Assembly (NCBI GenBank): GCA_020650975.1
Contig: JAIPMN010003828.1
Coordinates: forward strand, 1,044 to 26,758
Source: Apostichopus californicus
Taxonomy: Eukaryota > Echinodermata > Holothuroidea > Aspidochirotida > Stichopodidae
DNA length: 25,715 bases
Direction: 5' to 3'
Positions 1 to 11,200 of the stretch are shown piece by piece. Within the stretch, counting starts at the first letter, position 1, and each line of letters begins with the position of its first letter. The translations under genes and the position numbers were made by a program. Under the pieces are notes generated by a model that saw nothing but the letters and a program-made list of their open reading frames with translations, ran no database searches and had not been told where the DNA came from.

Positions 1-690
1 TGGAAAAGGTGTATTTACATTGCTATAGATCTGTACACTGTGGTATCAATGGAAAAGGTGTATTACATTGCTATAGATCTGTACACTGTGGTATCAATGG
101 AAAAGGTGTATTACATTGCTATAGATCTGTACTCTGTGGTATCACTGGAAAAGGTGTATTTACATTGCTATAGATCTGTACTCTGTGGTATCACTGGAAA
201 AGGTGTATTTACATTGCTATAGATCTGTACTCTGTGGTATCACTGGAAAAGGTGTATTTACATCGCTATAGATCTGTACTCTGTGGTATCACTGGAAAAG
301 GTGTATTTACATCGCTATAGATCTGTACTCTGTGGTATCACTGGAAAAGGTGTATTCACATTGCTATAGATCTGCACACTGCGGTATCACTGGAAAAGGT
401 GTGTTTACATTGCTATAGATCTGTACACTGTGGTATCACTGGAAAAGGTGTATTTACATTGCTATAGATCTGTACACTGTGGTAATCACTGGAAAAGGTG
501 TATTTACATTGCTATAGATCTGTACACTGTGGTATCACTGGAAAAGGTGTATTTACATTGCTATAGATCTGTACACTGTGGTATCACTGGAAAAGGTGTA
601 TTTACATTGCTATAGATCTGTACACTGTGGTATCAATGGAAAAGGTGTATTTACATTGCTATAGATCTGTACTCTGTGGTATTGCTATAG
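1..690. repeat. Minisatellite, ~49 bp unit, about 14 copies
   Basis: A 48-49 bp unit (beginning TGGAAAAGGTGTATTTACAT and containing CTATAGATCTGTAC) repeats head to tail from the left window edge to about 690, where it ends in a partial unit. Copies differ at few positions: ACACTG versus ACTCTG, ATCAA versus ATCAC, and a one-base indel in TATTTAC versus TATTAC. The unit is not a multiple of three, so open frames across it are by-products and not genes. It probably lies in an intron of the FDXACB1-like gene, since its next exon starts at 906. The array may extend left of the window. Confidence 0.95.
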
Positions 691-905
691 ATCTGTACTG
701 ATCTCAATTGCAATGACGTCTTTGAATGGTTTAACCTTTACACCCTGTAGTCATAAGGAAGACATATGTATAGGCCTGCACCTCATTGCAGTGAATTATC
801 ATCTTAGTTATTTATTTTATTAGTTTTGCTAATTACAAAACAATATTGATTTCATATTCAAGATTATTTTGCCAATTGACACATTTATTTGTTTGAAAAT
901 TTCAG

Positions 906-1007
906 GAGCCAAGACAAGTCTTTCATTACATCTGGGGCAGTGATTCATGTGTTTCAGAGGCATGAGCTCTCATCATCTGTAGAAGACCAACCAGAGAAGA
1001 TTACAAG
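906..1007 (+). CDS. FDXACB1: FDXACB1-like penultimate coding exon
   Basis: This 102-base exon follows a 3' splice site (TTTCAG ending at 905) and ends at AAG|GTAGTG. It starts with one base completing a codon, then reads SQDKSFITSGAVIHVF and on to EDQPEKIT, and leaves AG for the next exon. No stop occurs in this frame. The phase match to the exon at 2435 is the main support. The preceding exon is not in the window, or is hidden left of the minisatellite. Confidence 0.7.
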
Positions 1008-3521
1008 GTAGTGCAAGGCTTCATGTATTGTCTCTGATAAACTTACTACATTCCATACATACAATGCAATTGGTTTGCTCGACTAGTCAAATTTGATTTC
1101 ACATTGTTGAGAAGCATAAAAATTTGGAAAGTTTCCCATTTGTAGGGTTACCATATTTGTTTTTGAAAAAGCAGGACACTGATCCGCGTCCTACATTGAT
1201 CCGCGTCCTGGGGGGAGGGGTCTAAGGGGAGGGGGTGCTCTCTCACCTTTGGAAATTTTTTCAAAGGTGCCTAGATGCAAAATGGTGCAATGAGAAACTG
1301 CACCGTACCCGGACGTACGTGTACATTCATCTCAGCCGCCGATGTTCAATCACAGATTCACAACACTTCATACTTTGGATTGGCGCGCGTGATACTCTGC
1401 CTAAAACTGACATTATGTTAGATAGGGCAATACTCATAATTACGGTGTGTTCACGCTATTGACTGCGTTCTACTATACTTTGTGAGAGCCCGCCTGCGTG
1501 CAGGAAAGTGGTGTGTGTCTCTACTGCTGTCCGTATATGGTAGGTAGCAGACGACGCGAGTAAGCGTTTATTGCGTATAAATTTAGCTGAAAATCATTTG
1601 CTCGTGACTCGTGAGGCTAAATTAGGGAAAACCTGTCAATTCCTGTGTGAAATTCATGAAATCCGGATATTATTGCCAAATTGGAAAATCCACCCGGACG
1701 CCTGCGTTAGTCACGAAAAACCGGACGTCTGGTAAGCCTACCCATTTGCATATTTTAAATGAGAAAAGTGTCTGTTCTACCAAGTTTAGTATGTAATCAT
1801 CAATATATTGCTACTAACCCCAATTGTTGATTTGATGAAAAATCAAGGACACCTTAATTTGTGGACGGTAATGTTATCTTGAGCAACACTTTATAGATGT
1901 CAAAACTTGTCAAAATTAGTAACCAAACACAAACTTGTTTTTAAGAAATTCATCTTAAATAATATAGCTTTCTGCAATGAAAACTGAAACGATTGGTTGT
2001 ATCTCTATAATAAGTTAAATCCTACTGACAACTTTTATGGCTATCAGATCGTCAAACACATAGACTTTGTAACAAATATTCACCAGGTTTGAAATTAAAT
2101 GTAATGGTGTTTATAAGATTACTGCCTTCTCCAGATCTGGTATAATTTCATTCAATAATACCAGAGCTAATGTTCTTCTGCTTGTAAGATACATGAAATT
2201 TTTGTGGAGCTGAAAACATTTGATTGGTCACACTGTCAGCCACTGACAACACAAAACATGTGTTTTGTTTAATCCTCTGTGATATTATTCATGTTGCTTG
2301 ATAAAGTTGATCCTTAAAAAGTTTAACAGGAACTGACTTTTATTGTATGTGTTTTTTTTTTATCAGATAAATGTATTATTGGTGTACAATTCAAACATCA
2401 AGTGGCTATGTCATCAAGTTTCATTGTTTTCCAGGATCAAAGAATTACGCGATCGTCTATATAAAGGGGAATGTGAAAACCTTCTTGACTCCTGGGGCAT
2501 AGAGAAGAGCAGTGTGGATTTCCTACCCAGTATAAAATTGAATAATCAAACAAAAATAGTGAATAGACCACCTGACCAATCAGGGATAAGCAGCAACTCT
2601 GGAGAACCACATCAAACATGCACTATTGAGGGTGCTTCATCAAGAACACATACAACATGCTGTGACCCTTGCATGGTCAATAACCAGTATGTGCATACTT
2701 CCATTTTGTTCCTATTGGATGCCCCTATACACCAATGCCTTTATTCCTGTGTCAGGGCTATGACCAAACACAGGCGATCTTGGACAGTTGTCACGTTACA
2801 TAGGAATTGCACTATTAGTGCTGTCTGCTATCCTCTTACACATTACCTTCTAGTCAACCTTTCACGAAAACAGGATTCAAATGATTGTGCGGAACAAGAA
2901 ATGAGAAAGTTTGCAGATGCAATATCGATGTCAACCGAAGTACATTTGCTGAAAGTAAGCAGTATTGATATGTCACAAAATCCTGACACAAACTGTACCT
3001 CCTCTGGGAGCCAGATATGTATGATGCAAGGTCATATAAGAAATGAAGGTTTTGTGGTACCAATTTCATTCAATTTTTGGATCTTTGAGACCTGCTATGT
3101 CGGGGCTGTTTGCCTGGAGGAAATAGTGATAAATAAGTATGGAATTAAAGATATGAGATTGCTGTGGTCATCAGATATACGATGGTGGACTAGGCTATGC
3201 AGCCTTGACAATTCACTCCTTCCTGTAGTACCAGTCAGTCTTTATGCACCATCCTATGTGCATGACCTCAGCTTTTGGTCTAACAGTGAATTTGATGAGG
3301 AAACTTTCTTTTCACTGGTACGACGGATTGCTGGAGATGACATCAAACAAATTGATCTTCTAGAAACTTTCCATCAGAGGGAGGAGCCTAGCAAAGAAAG
3401 CAGATGTTATAGAATGGTGTATCAATCTTGTGATAAAGCACTGACGAAAGACAAGGCGGGCAGTTTGCAGACAAGGATACGAACTGCAGTTGAAGAGAGG
3501 TTAGGGGTCATCCCTCGCTAA
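906..3521 (+). CDS. FDXACB1: FDXACB1-like gene, last two coding exons (gene-level entry)
   Basis: Two + strand exons, 906-1007 and 2435-3521, join in phase (AG + G gives Arg) and end at a TAA at 3519-3521. The product's C-terminus is a ferredoxin-fold anticodon-binding (FDX-ACB) domain, preceded by a poorly conserved stretch resembling the end of a PheRS catalytic core (IKDMRLLWSSD). That combination and the ending GVIPR fit FDXACB1, a poorly characterised protein with an N-terminal BMT5-like methyltransferase region in vertebrates. That region would be left of this window. The alternative is mitochondrial PheRS (FARS2), but the catalytic-type segment here is too degenerate. No enzymatic activity can be inferred from this fragment. 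Confidence 0.78.
1135..1748. mobile_element. Non-autonomous hAT-type element with 8 bp target duplication
   Basis: The element spans 1143-1740 (598 bp) and is flanked by perfect 8 bp direct repeats CCCATTTG (1135-1142 and 1741-1748). Its ends are inverted: TAGGGTTACCA at the left, and TAGGCTTACCA read from the right on the other strand (10 of 11). Eight-base duplications and TAGGG/CAGGG ends are typical of the hAT superfamily. The interior is relatively GC- and CpG-rich, has a duplicated GATCCGCGTCCT near the left end, and holds no transposase. It sits in the FDXACB1-like intron. Confidence 0.85.
1749..2434 (+). other. Remainder of FDXACB1-like intron
   Basis: AT-rich intronic DNA between the hAT element and the terminal exon. 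No exon, RNA gene or repeat structure is visible apart from a T-run at 2350-2361 and the polypyrimidine tract before the acceptor at 2434. Confidence 0.6.
2435..3521 (+). CDS. FDXACB1: FDXACB1-like terminal exon with FDX-ACB domain
   Basis: The exon begins after TTGTTTTCCAG with RIKELRDRLYKG and runs 362 codons to TAA. The last ~93 residues (3240-3518) form an FDX-ACB domain: LYAPSYVHDLSFW, FDEETFFSLVRRIAGD, the acidic IDLLETF strand, SRCYRMVYQS, LTKDKAG, and a final helix ending RLGVIPR. In PheRS this domain binds the tRNAPhe anticodon stem; in FDXACB1 its ligand is unknown. A longer open frame upstream to 2343 is read-through into the intron and is not used, because it contains the polypyrimidine tract and the splice acceptor. 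Confidence 0.85.
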
Positions 3522-3586
3522 GACAGAGATGTAAGGAAACAAAGACATGAATGGTTGGGACTTGTAACAGTCATGAGTTGTGCTAC

Positions 3587-3592
3587 AATAAA
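3587..3592 (+). terminator. Candidate poly(A) signal of FDXACB1-like gene
   Basis: AATAAA occurs 66 bases after the stop codon on the + strand, which would give a very short 3' UTR. It is a canonical hexamer, but no cleavage site can be confirmed from sequence alone. Confidence 0.45.
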
Positions 3593-4986
3593 CATTAAAG
3601 CAAAGTATCGAGACAATTGTGTGACAAATGTAAGTGAAAGTAATACATGGACAGTTATACGCAATGAAATAATGAAAAGAGCTGGATGAATTATCATCCA
3701 ATTCCAACTGGCATCTTTCTAACTTTATTCTAGCAGTTAAAGTTGGAATTCCAGTATATATAGTAGCAATATCAGTTATCCATGTAGTAATTGATCTGGA
3801 AATGGATAGTGAATTTATTGAGTTACATGCTTATCCATTAATAGATAAGCCTTTCAAATGACGATTTCAACCTTGGCCTTGAAGAGATATAACACAGCAA
3901 TTGTTATCACCATCATCCACTGACATGTTTCATGCTCAGCCTAAGAAAGGGAAACCAAGAGAAAACAAATTATTCTATGTGTGCAAGCTAAGTTTGTGTG
4001 CAATTCATGGAATTGAATGTTTGACTGATGGTGTGACAACGCTGACATTGAAGAGATATTTATAAAAGCAAAACATACCAAACTAGTTGTCCGGTGTCAT
4101 CACTTGAACCTCTGCTTGAAATTAAGTAAATATTAAAAACATGTTAACATGTTAGTCTTGTTAGACTTATGTCTGCTGTTTGCTGTAAGTGCTATCAGAT
4201 AAAAGGAATACAAAGAATGACAAGAGACTGCCTTCTCTACAGTAGGATGATGTATTAACTTTACATCGTTATTATAAACAGATACAAACATTGTACTAAA
4301 GGCAAGATCATGGTTTAAGTTTCACAAAGTATTAAGTGGCAAGATAGATCCTACTTTACTTCTAAAAATTTAGATAATTGCAAAAGATGCAATTATGAAA
4401 GTCAATAAATTTGACTTACAAAGTTGAATGTACTCCATGATTCTGCAGAAACATTAAAAGGTACTCACAACTTATATGACAGTCATAACATGATAAAAAG
4501 AAAAGAGCAAGTTACAAAAATATGAAACAACACTAAACTAGGAATGTAAGTCTATGAAAAAAATTAACATTTTTTAATTTAAAGATATACACGATGCCTG
4601 TTAGTACAGTACAGATAATTTTTTTTTACTGAGTGAAGTGTGAAAGGATAAGCTTTGAAGTCTATGGCAGTAATATACCTACCACAATGAAAGACTCCAG
4701 GCATAGTGAAACTATCCACGGAAAGATGAATAAGAGCATACCTTAAGCAGCCATAATTAAATCAGTTCAGGACAGACCAACCATATTACCAACCTATGAC
4801 TAATACAAATAACAGTTAATATTGATTGTCCCAATTGAATCTATTTGACCCTTCCATGCTCAGCTCCAACCTCCATTGGAAACACATGAGCAGAGAATGT
4901 AAGAGATTGTGTGAACAGACTACAGTTTGTATGTTGTTTTTTAAGGCAAATTACATGAACAAAGTTCCCAAATATTCATCTACATT
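3593..4986. other. Convergent 3'-UTR / intergenic zone
   Basis: About 1.4 kb separates the two convergent stop codons and contains no credible coding exon. Minus-strand AATAAA hexamers (TTTATT on the + strand) lie at 3814-3819 and 3724-3729, and an ATTAAA-type word lies near 4573. Any of these could end the nephrin-like transcript, giving a 3' UTR of 0.4 to 1.3 kb. A perfect 8 bp hairpin, ATAATTGC/GCAATTAT, occurs at 4374-4396. Confidence 0.5.
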
Positions 4987-5213
4987 TTACACCAAGAAAC
5001 CTTCTTGACTATCAGGTTTGCTTGCAGTCCAGGCACCTCCTTTCTTCAGTGGTATAAAGTTTCCATGGTCACTGGGAACAGGACTTGGTGTCCCTGCAGA
5101 GTGGGCAAAAGGGTCTTCCCTTTGCTTTCTCCTGAGAGTACCAGCATAATCCATTTCTTCTAGTTCTTCACTGGCCTGGGAATCAGACACATAACTATCA
5201 GGGCCTGGGCGAT
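4987..5213 (-). CDS. NPHS1: Nephrin-like terminal exon with C-terminal PDZ-type motif
   Basis: The exon starts after ATTTACAG, completes a Tyr codon, and reads RPGPDSYVSDSQASEELEEM, DYAGTLRRKQRED, then ends KPDSQEGFLV and a stop at 4987-4989. The last four residues, GFLV, fit a hydrophobic PDZ ligand (phi-x-phi-COOH) and resemble GHLV of vertebrate nephrin, which binds PAR3-type PDZ proteins. Two further Tyr (DSYVSD, MDYAGT) are potential phosphosites. An apparent start at the GTG at 5190 is internal and irrelevant. Confidence 0.88.
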
Positions 5214-8200
5214 CTGTAAATATACAAGAAAACTTTTGATAGCTTTCAGGAAATTTTTTGTATTACACCTGAAATGCATGTCACAAGCTACAGTATTTTG
5301 AGGGCCACAAGTACAGGTAAACGAAAAGGTAGAAGGAACTGTTTAAGGATTTCCAGGTAAAAATTAAATATTTGAATCAGCTTAGAAAGTTTAAGTTTAA
5401 GAGGAGTTTAAGAGGAGTAACCACTGACATTGTGTGTGTGTGTTTATGTGTAAATGGAAAGCAAAGGGAAGAGCTGCATAAAACTTACAGTATGAATCCC
5501 AGCTGGGCTGATAGGATGGCTTGCGTGGGTAACCAGAGTTGTAGTAAGATGGCAAAGTTTCTCTGTGATCCAAGTCAGCTATTGGCCTCATGTCATCATC
5601 GTAAAAGCCATCATCTTGGTGTGCATCATACGACCTATAGTCCTGGTAGTCATGGTGGCGGTCATCATATGAATATCCATCAGATCCATGTCTGCTCCTG
5701 GAGCCTGTGGATTCAGTGGCAACTGGACTAAAACGACCAGTCTCTGACCTGTAAAATATTGAAAATAATACATTGGTTGACCTACAACCTGGCTAAAATA
5801 CACAATCACATTAATTCAGAAATTCCAAAAACCTTTAAGCTCTGATAACATTTCCCTTCATATGGACATTTTGCAATAAAATATATTTCAATTACATTGG
5901 AATTTATCACTGCCCTATTGTGAGGTAGAAATTTAGCACAAGAGATACAGACACTTTCACTACTTCTATAAATCCTGAACACCCAGATGTTCCACCAGTC
6001 AACAATATTGATGATTAACTTGGCCTGAGAAGACCTCTCACTATAGGTGTGCCTATGAAAGATATTCATGAGGTATCCAAGAGTGTCACATCATTTGTAA
6101 CCGACTTGTCCCTTTAAGAATTTAATGTTTATATACTCGTTAACAATAAACCAGGAGGCCAACACTCTTAGTGATTCCTTGCCGTATCTCTTTGAGAACA
6201 TTTAATATCAAACATGGGCAAGGTTATTGTGCACATACCAAGAATGCTTTCATTCAAACTTTACTTCTGGGAGTAATCCTGTTTACAAGTTTTTGAATTT
6301 GAGCTCTATTGACCTCAAATTACCTTTCACCACCACATAAACCAATATGGTTCTTAAACTCAATCTGTTGGATCCTCATACTAAGTATGAAATTTATCCA
6401 CCATGTATCTTACTTAGTTACAGTTTTTGGTACAAGCATACCAACCACCAGTCAACCTTGCATTAGCATAGACATAGACCATGTTCATTGCATAAGTTTC
6501 TTCTGTATTTGACTAGGAATCAATCAGACAGATGTTTTGTTGAATTAACACAACCAACATATAAGTGTAACCTTAAGTTACGTAGGGCCAGAAAGTGATA
6601 GAGCAGTATCAGTTATGATACAAAACTACCCACATAATCAAGAGAGCAACATAAACTCACTCCGGTTTGGTCAACTCTATCTCTGCTTTCTTCTTATCAT
6701 CAATTTCACCTGTAAACATAATAGATTAAATGAAGCATGCTTTACAAGAAGACATACTGACAAACATTTATGTTCTGTCCTGGGAATATCTCTGACTTTG
6801 TAGAAAAGCCAGGAATAATTTCACTTTATTTTCCTTCCCTTTGTATAGAAACAGCATGAACGTAAAATGTACTTTTTGCAATAATAACCCGGGTCAGACC
6901 ATTTAATACTTTCTTAGACTGTAGTTCACATGAGAAACATCCTTTTGCACTTATGGATAATTAATCTTCATACAAGTGACTTTTTTTTGCAGCATTGAAC
7001 TTTTATCTTGGACAAAATACTTGCTTCTGGATGAGGTGTTCTTAACTGAAGCATTTGAGCAACATCCATTCCTGGAAAATATAGAACCACCAAAAGTGAG
7101 TGGCCTTCACAATTCCATCACTCCCTTTAAACATACAGCCTGCAGGTAATTAACTCTTCATGTCACCATAATACCATGTCCCTAGATATCCTGGGTAAAA
7201 TATGGTCACCTAATGCTAATAAAGAATGGCAATGCTGATGAAAACTTGTCCATCTCTAAGACTTGTGAAGTATTGTTGAAACCTACAGTTACAATGGAGC
7301 AGACTTGTACATATTGTTAGCTGATGACACAGCCATGTCTATAGATGATCGGTTGATGGGAAGAGCCTGATCCACACTGTTCAAAGATCCTAGTAAAGTA
7401 CTGTGGTAGGGTACTTACCAGACTTTCTTGAGAAACGTTTCTTCACCAGATAACAGCAAAGAATAAAATTAAGGAACATGCAACTCAAAATGATGACAAA
7501 CGCCAACAGAAGTACAGCATATAATGGAAGGTTTCCAACCATAACTGAAAGAAAAGAAAACAGCACCAATGAAACCAAGTTCTGGGGGGGGGGGGAGGGG
7601 AGGGGAGGGGAGGGGCAGGATGTGATAGAACTGACATGTTTAATAGAATAGAGATCCGATAAACTCTGTCAATATACATCTGACTGTCTTACTGATTCTG
7701 TGAATACTGATAACAAGAGATTTCAATTTCCTTTAACTTTGTGATTTGAAACAGGCACGTTGGGTTTATGACTTACCTTACAGAGGTATAACAATTAACA
7801 AATTTTAATTAAATGCTCTCCTTTGAGAAACTTATTGTGCAGTAATGTCAGTAACTACAATCACTGGAAGGCAAACACATTTCTATGTTAGCTGTATTGT
7901 ATTTTGTCACAGCAAATGTTTAATGACCTCAAATTCTAAACAAAATAAGAACTGTACCTAGTCAACTTTGAACATTGGAATTGGGTGTAAGATTGGAGTA
8001 AGAAGAAATACCTGATATTATTTTGTAAATAACATTTTAATAGTTACTGGAAAACTATGTAATCTCTATAATGAAAGTAACATGATGTACCAAGTTCACT
8101 ATCACCACAAGCAGTAATGACAAATAACTGATGCAAACTTCCTATAAACCTAACTAGCTGAGTAAGTTAAACCAATTCTAGGATGGACTGCTTCAAAGTA

Positions 8201-11200
8201 TTATATCTTAGTGTACTGGAAGTTTCTTTGTTTGGCAAAATACTTAAATCTCACAGATATAAGACAAAGTTTTGGGTATGTTAGATATATGTTAGGTTGC
8301 ATTTAAAGCTTGATATTTACAGAAATGATGACATCTACTTACGAATTTGAGGCCTGAAGGTTGGCACAATTGGCTTAGCTGTAAGAAGATGAAGACAATT
8401 TTTACAATATACATATACATAAATAAAAATGTCTTGATATTACTCAAGATATTAACCATCATAAGAGTGATGGTCAGTGATTTAAAGGGTCTCGACAATG
8501 AATCCAAAAGAAGCATCGCTTGATGGTACCTAAATGCCTTGTGCAAATCATCCCTATGGCAACAAGACTCCATCACATCCAGAGCTTGCGCGAGTACCAA
8601 TACACACTGAAACTCGACTCCCAGTAGTGTGTAAACTATATACAGATCTACATGGTAGAGTTATACACACAGTACATACAATATATACACACACTGCTCT
8701 ACAGTACACAGTATGAAGCCGGGTACACTGTTCAGTTCAGCATATCCACACAGCCCTAGCTAGCTTGCCGGGTCGAACACGGCCGTAAATCACTTCATTA
8801 TTATACGTTTACACAAATATTTTGGTCAGGCACATATAGGGCTGGGCATAGTCTACTGGAATACACATCGAAATGGTTGAATCCCTACAAAGAAACGGAG
8901 GAGAAGGAATTGAAACAAGACGGCAAATCTCTCTGGTCGATTCTTTCGAAAACTGGAAAGAGCTGAAGGAGGTCGGTGGTTGGAATCCCGCAGTCGAAGT
9001 TGGCCTAGGTGGTTCCAGTGCCATTCCGCCATAGGTTTCGAGTAGTGTTTACATGGGTAAAAAAATCGGGAACCGGGTACCCGAGAGCCGTTACCTCTCA
9101 GGTATCCGGGTACCCGCCAAAAACTTGTCTACCATCGTGTATCGCGATTTTCAAGAAATTACATATTGGATGCTATATTAAATGAATTATATTCTCCACT
9201 GACAATGTTTTCATGTTCAAATAGTTGGAAGATAAGGTATAAAAAACTTCCTCAATAATTTCTATATGCTTTTGTTTGTTTCATTAACTTGTTAATAACT
9301 TCATATAATTAACATCACTACTAACATTGCACTGCCGCAGCTGCTTATGTATGCTCTCCACCTCTATTGGCTCAGACCATATAAATATCAAATTTAGCTC
9401 TTAAATAGTTTTTACAACTACTATTATGCAGGCCCAGGGTTCGCATTAGCCGTGGGATTGTGCGATTCCCGCAATTTGATCGCATATTGAATAAACATTA
9501 GTAAAAAGCTCTTGCGATTATTATTTTTAAGCTATCTCGCCTTTAATCCATTAGTAACATTTCGTAAATTTCCTTGTCAGTCTCTCCTTCTATGAAAATA
9601 AACGAATGAAAAGTAATAATTGTGAGAATTTTTAAAATTTCTTCCACATGGTAGCCTGACACCACACTAAGTCAATGGGGAAATCTAGCCTAACCATCTG
9701 TTTATTCGCTAAAATTGTGACGCAGTTATAAGATATCAATGGAATACTTTCATTATTGCTGTTATCTTCGACCACATGGTAGCCTAACACCACACTAAGT
9801 CAATGGGAATATCTTCCCTAACAATCGGTTTGCCAACAAAAAAAAAAGATTGGGGTAATAAATTAGGTACCTGGTTAACAAGTGCAAACACTGGTTTCGA
9901 TCCTTTCCGCCATAGCGGAAAGGCTCAAAACCTATGACAGAAAGGTACATTTTAGGAATGGATTTTACACAGGAATATATCGGGGAAATGTTTTTTGATT
10001 CGCGTGGAAGGATAGCTACACCAACTTCAAATGTGACTGATGGTTTGCTGGATAGACTGAATTGTAGTTAAGAAAAGATTGGGGAATAGATACACATTCT
10101 TTAATGTACATGTTGATTGAATAGTTTTAATTGTGAGTTCGTAAGAGTCGATACACTATCTTCAAATATTTAATATAGTTGGTTAAATAAATCAAATTAA
10201 TTTAGGTTGATTGTTTATTAAAAAGACCGATTCTGATTGTTGATCTAACTGAACAATTTTGTGGGCCTAGGTAGTGTGAAGCGAAGCAATATACAGTATA
10301 TATAGGCCTACAGTGCACCCACAATAATGTGCTCTTTCCGCCATACAAAAGTGCTTTACTGCATCAGATCAGAATAACATGTTGGAATGGCACTTTTTCT
10401 ATGGTGGAAAAGAGCACATTTTCTATGGCGGAATGTGCCGATGGCGGAATGACACAACCCCCAGGCCTAGGTAAGTCAAATAACTTTCAAGTTTCATTAC
10501 CAGTTCAAAGAGACCTAATTTTGTTCATGGTAGTTTGTGTCCTCCAAAAATCCACAAAAAGATAAATAAATTGATGTCGGCCTAATGATTATACGAATAT
10601 TGAATAGGCCTTCCCAATATCACAGATCTAATAATAACCAGAATGCAAAAATGCATTGTGGTTCAATGATGTAACATGAGCAGTTTTCTCCATGAATCTG
10701 ACGTTATATATTTATAGTGAAGGTGTACTAGCTTACAAGGCTTTCACGATCAAAATCAATAGGCTTCTTGTTTACTCAATGTTTTACACCTTCATGAGAT
10801 ATCGTGTTTACCAGGTTTTCACAATTTGACCCCTGTGACACCAAATGACCTTTGACCTCCACAAAAACAATAGACTTCTTGTACTTAATGTGGTACTTCT
10901 ACACACTAAATATAAAGTCTGCCCAAGCTTTCCTTCTTGAGATATCGTGTTTAGAAAGTTTACACAATTTGACCCCTGGTGACCCCAAATGACCTTGACC
11001 TCGACCAAAAACAATAGGCTTCTTTAACTCAATGTGGTACTTCTACACACTAAATATGAGGTCTGCCCAAGCTTTCCTTCTTGAGATATCGTGTTTACAA
11101 GGTTTTCACATATTGACCCCTGGTGACCTCGACCAAAAACACTAGGTTCCTTGTACTCAATGTGGTGTTTCTATGCACTAAATATAAAGTTGATCTGATC

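Noticed and set aside
40-615. Open frames of about 60 codons repeating HCYRSV and similar
   Set aside because: They arise from the 49 bp minisatellite; the unit is not a multiple of three, so the frame rotates.
2343-2434. Upstream extension of the FDXACB1-like terminal exon frame (MYVFFFYQIN)
   Set aside because: It consists of intron sequence with T-runs and ends at a good TTTTCCAG acceptor whose phase matches the exon at 906-1007.
5372-5809. Several open frames overlapping the Tyr-rich tail exon, including a Met/Thr-rich one
   Set aside because: They are other-frame shadows of the nephrin-like exon 5489-5748, whose frame is fixed by splice phase on both sides.
7290-7371. Short + frame with LLADDTAM, resembling the reverse-transcriptase ADD box
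   Set aside because: Only about 30 codons between stops, with no other reverse-transcriptase motif nearby; a chance match is more likely.
8809-9024. Minus-strand 71-residue open frame beginning MALEPPRPTST, possible first exon
   Set aside because: Its start overlaps the left tip of the outer transposable element, no clear donor follows in frame, and no domain is recognisable. It would also interrupt the nephrin-like gene on the same strand.
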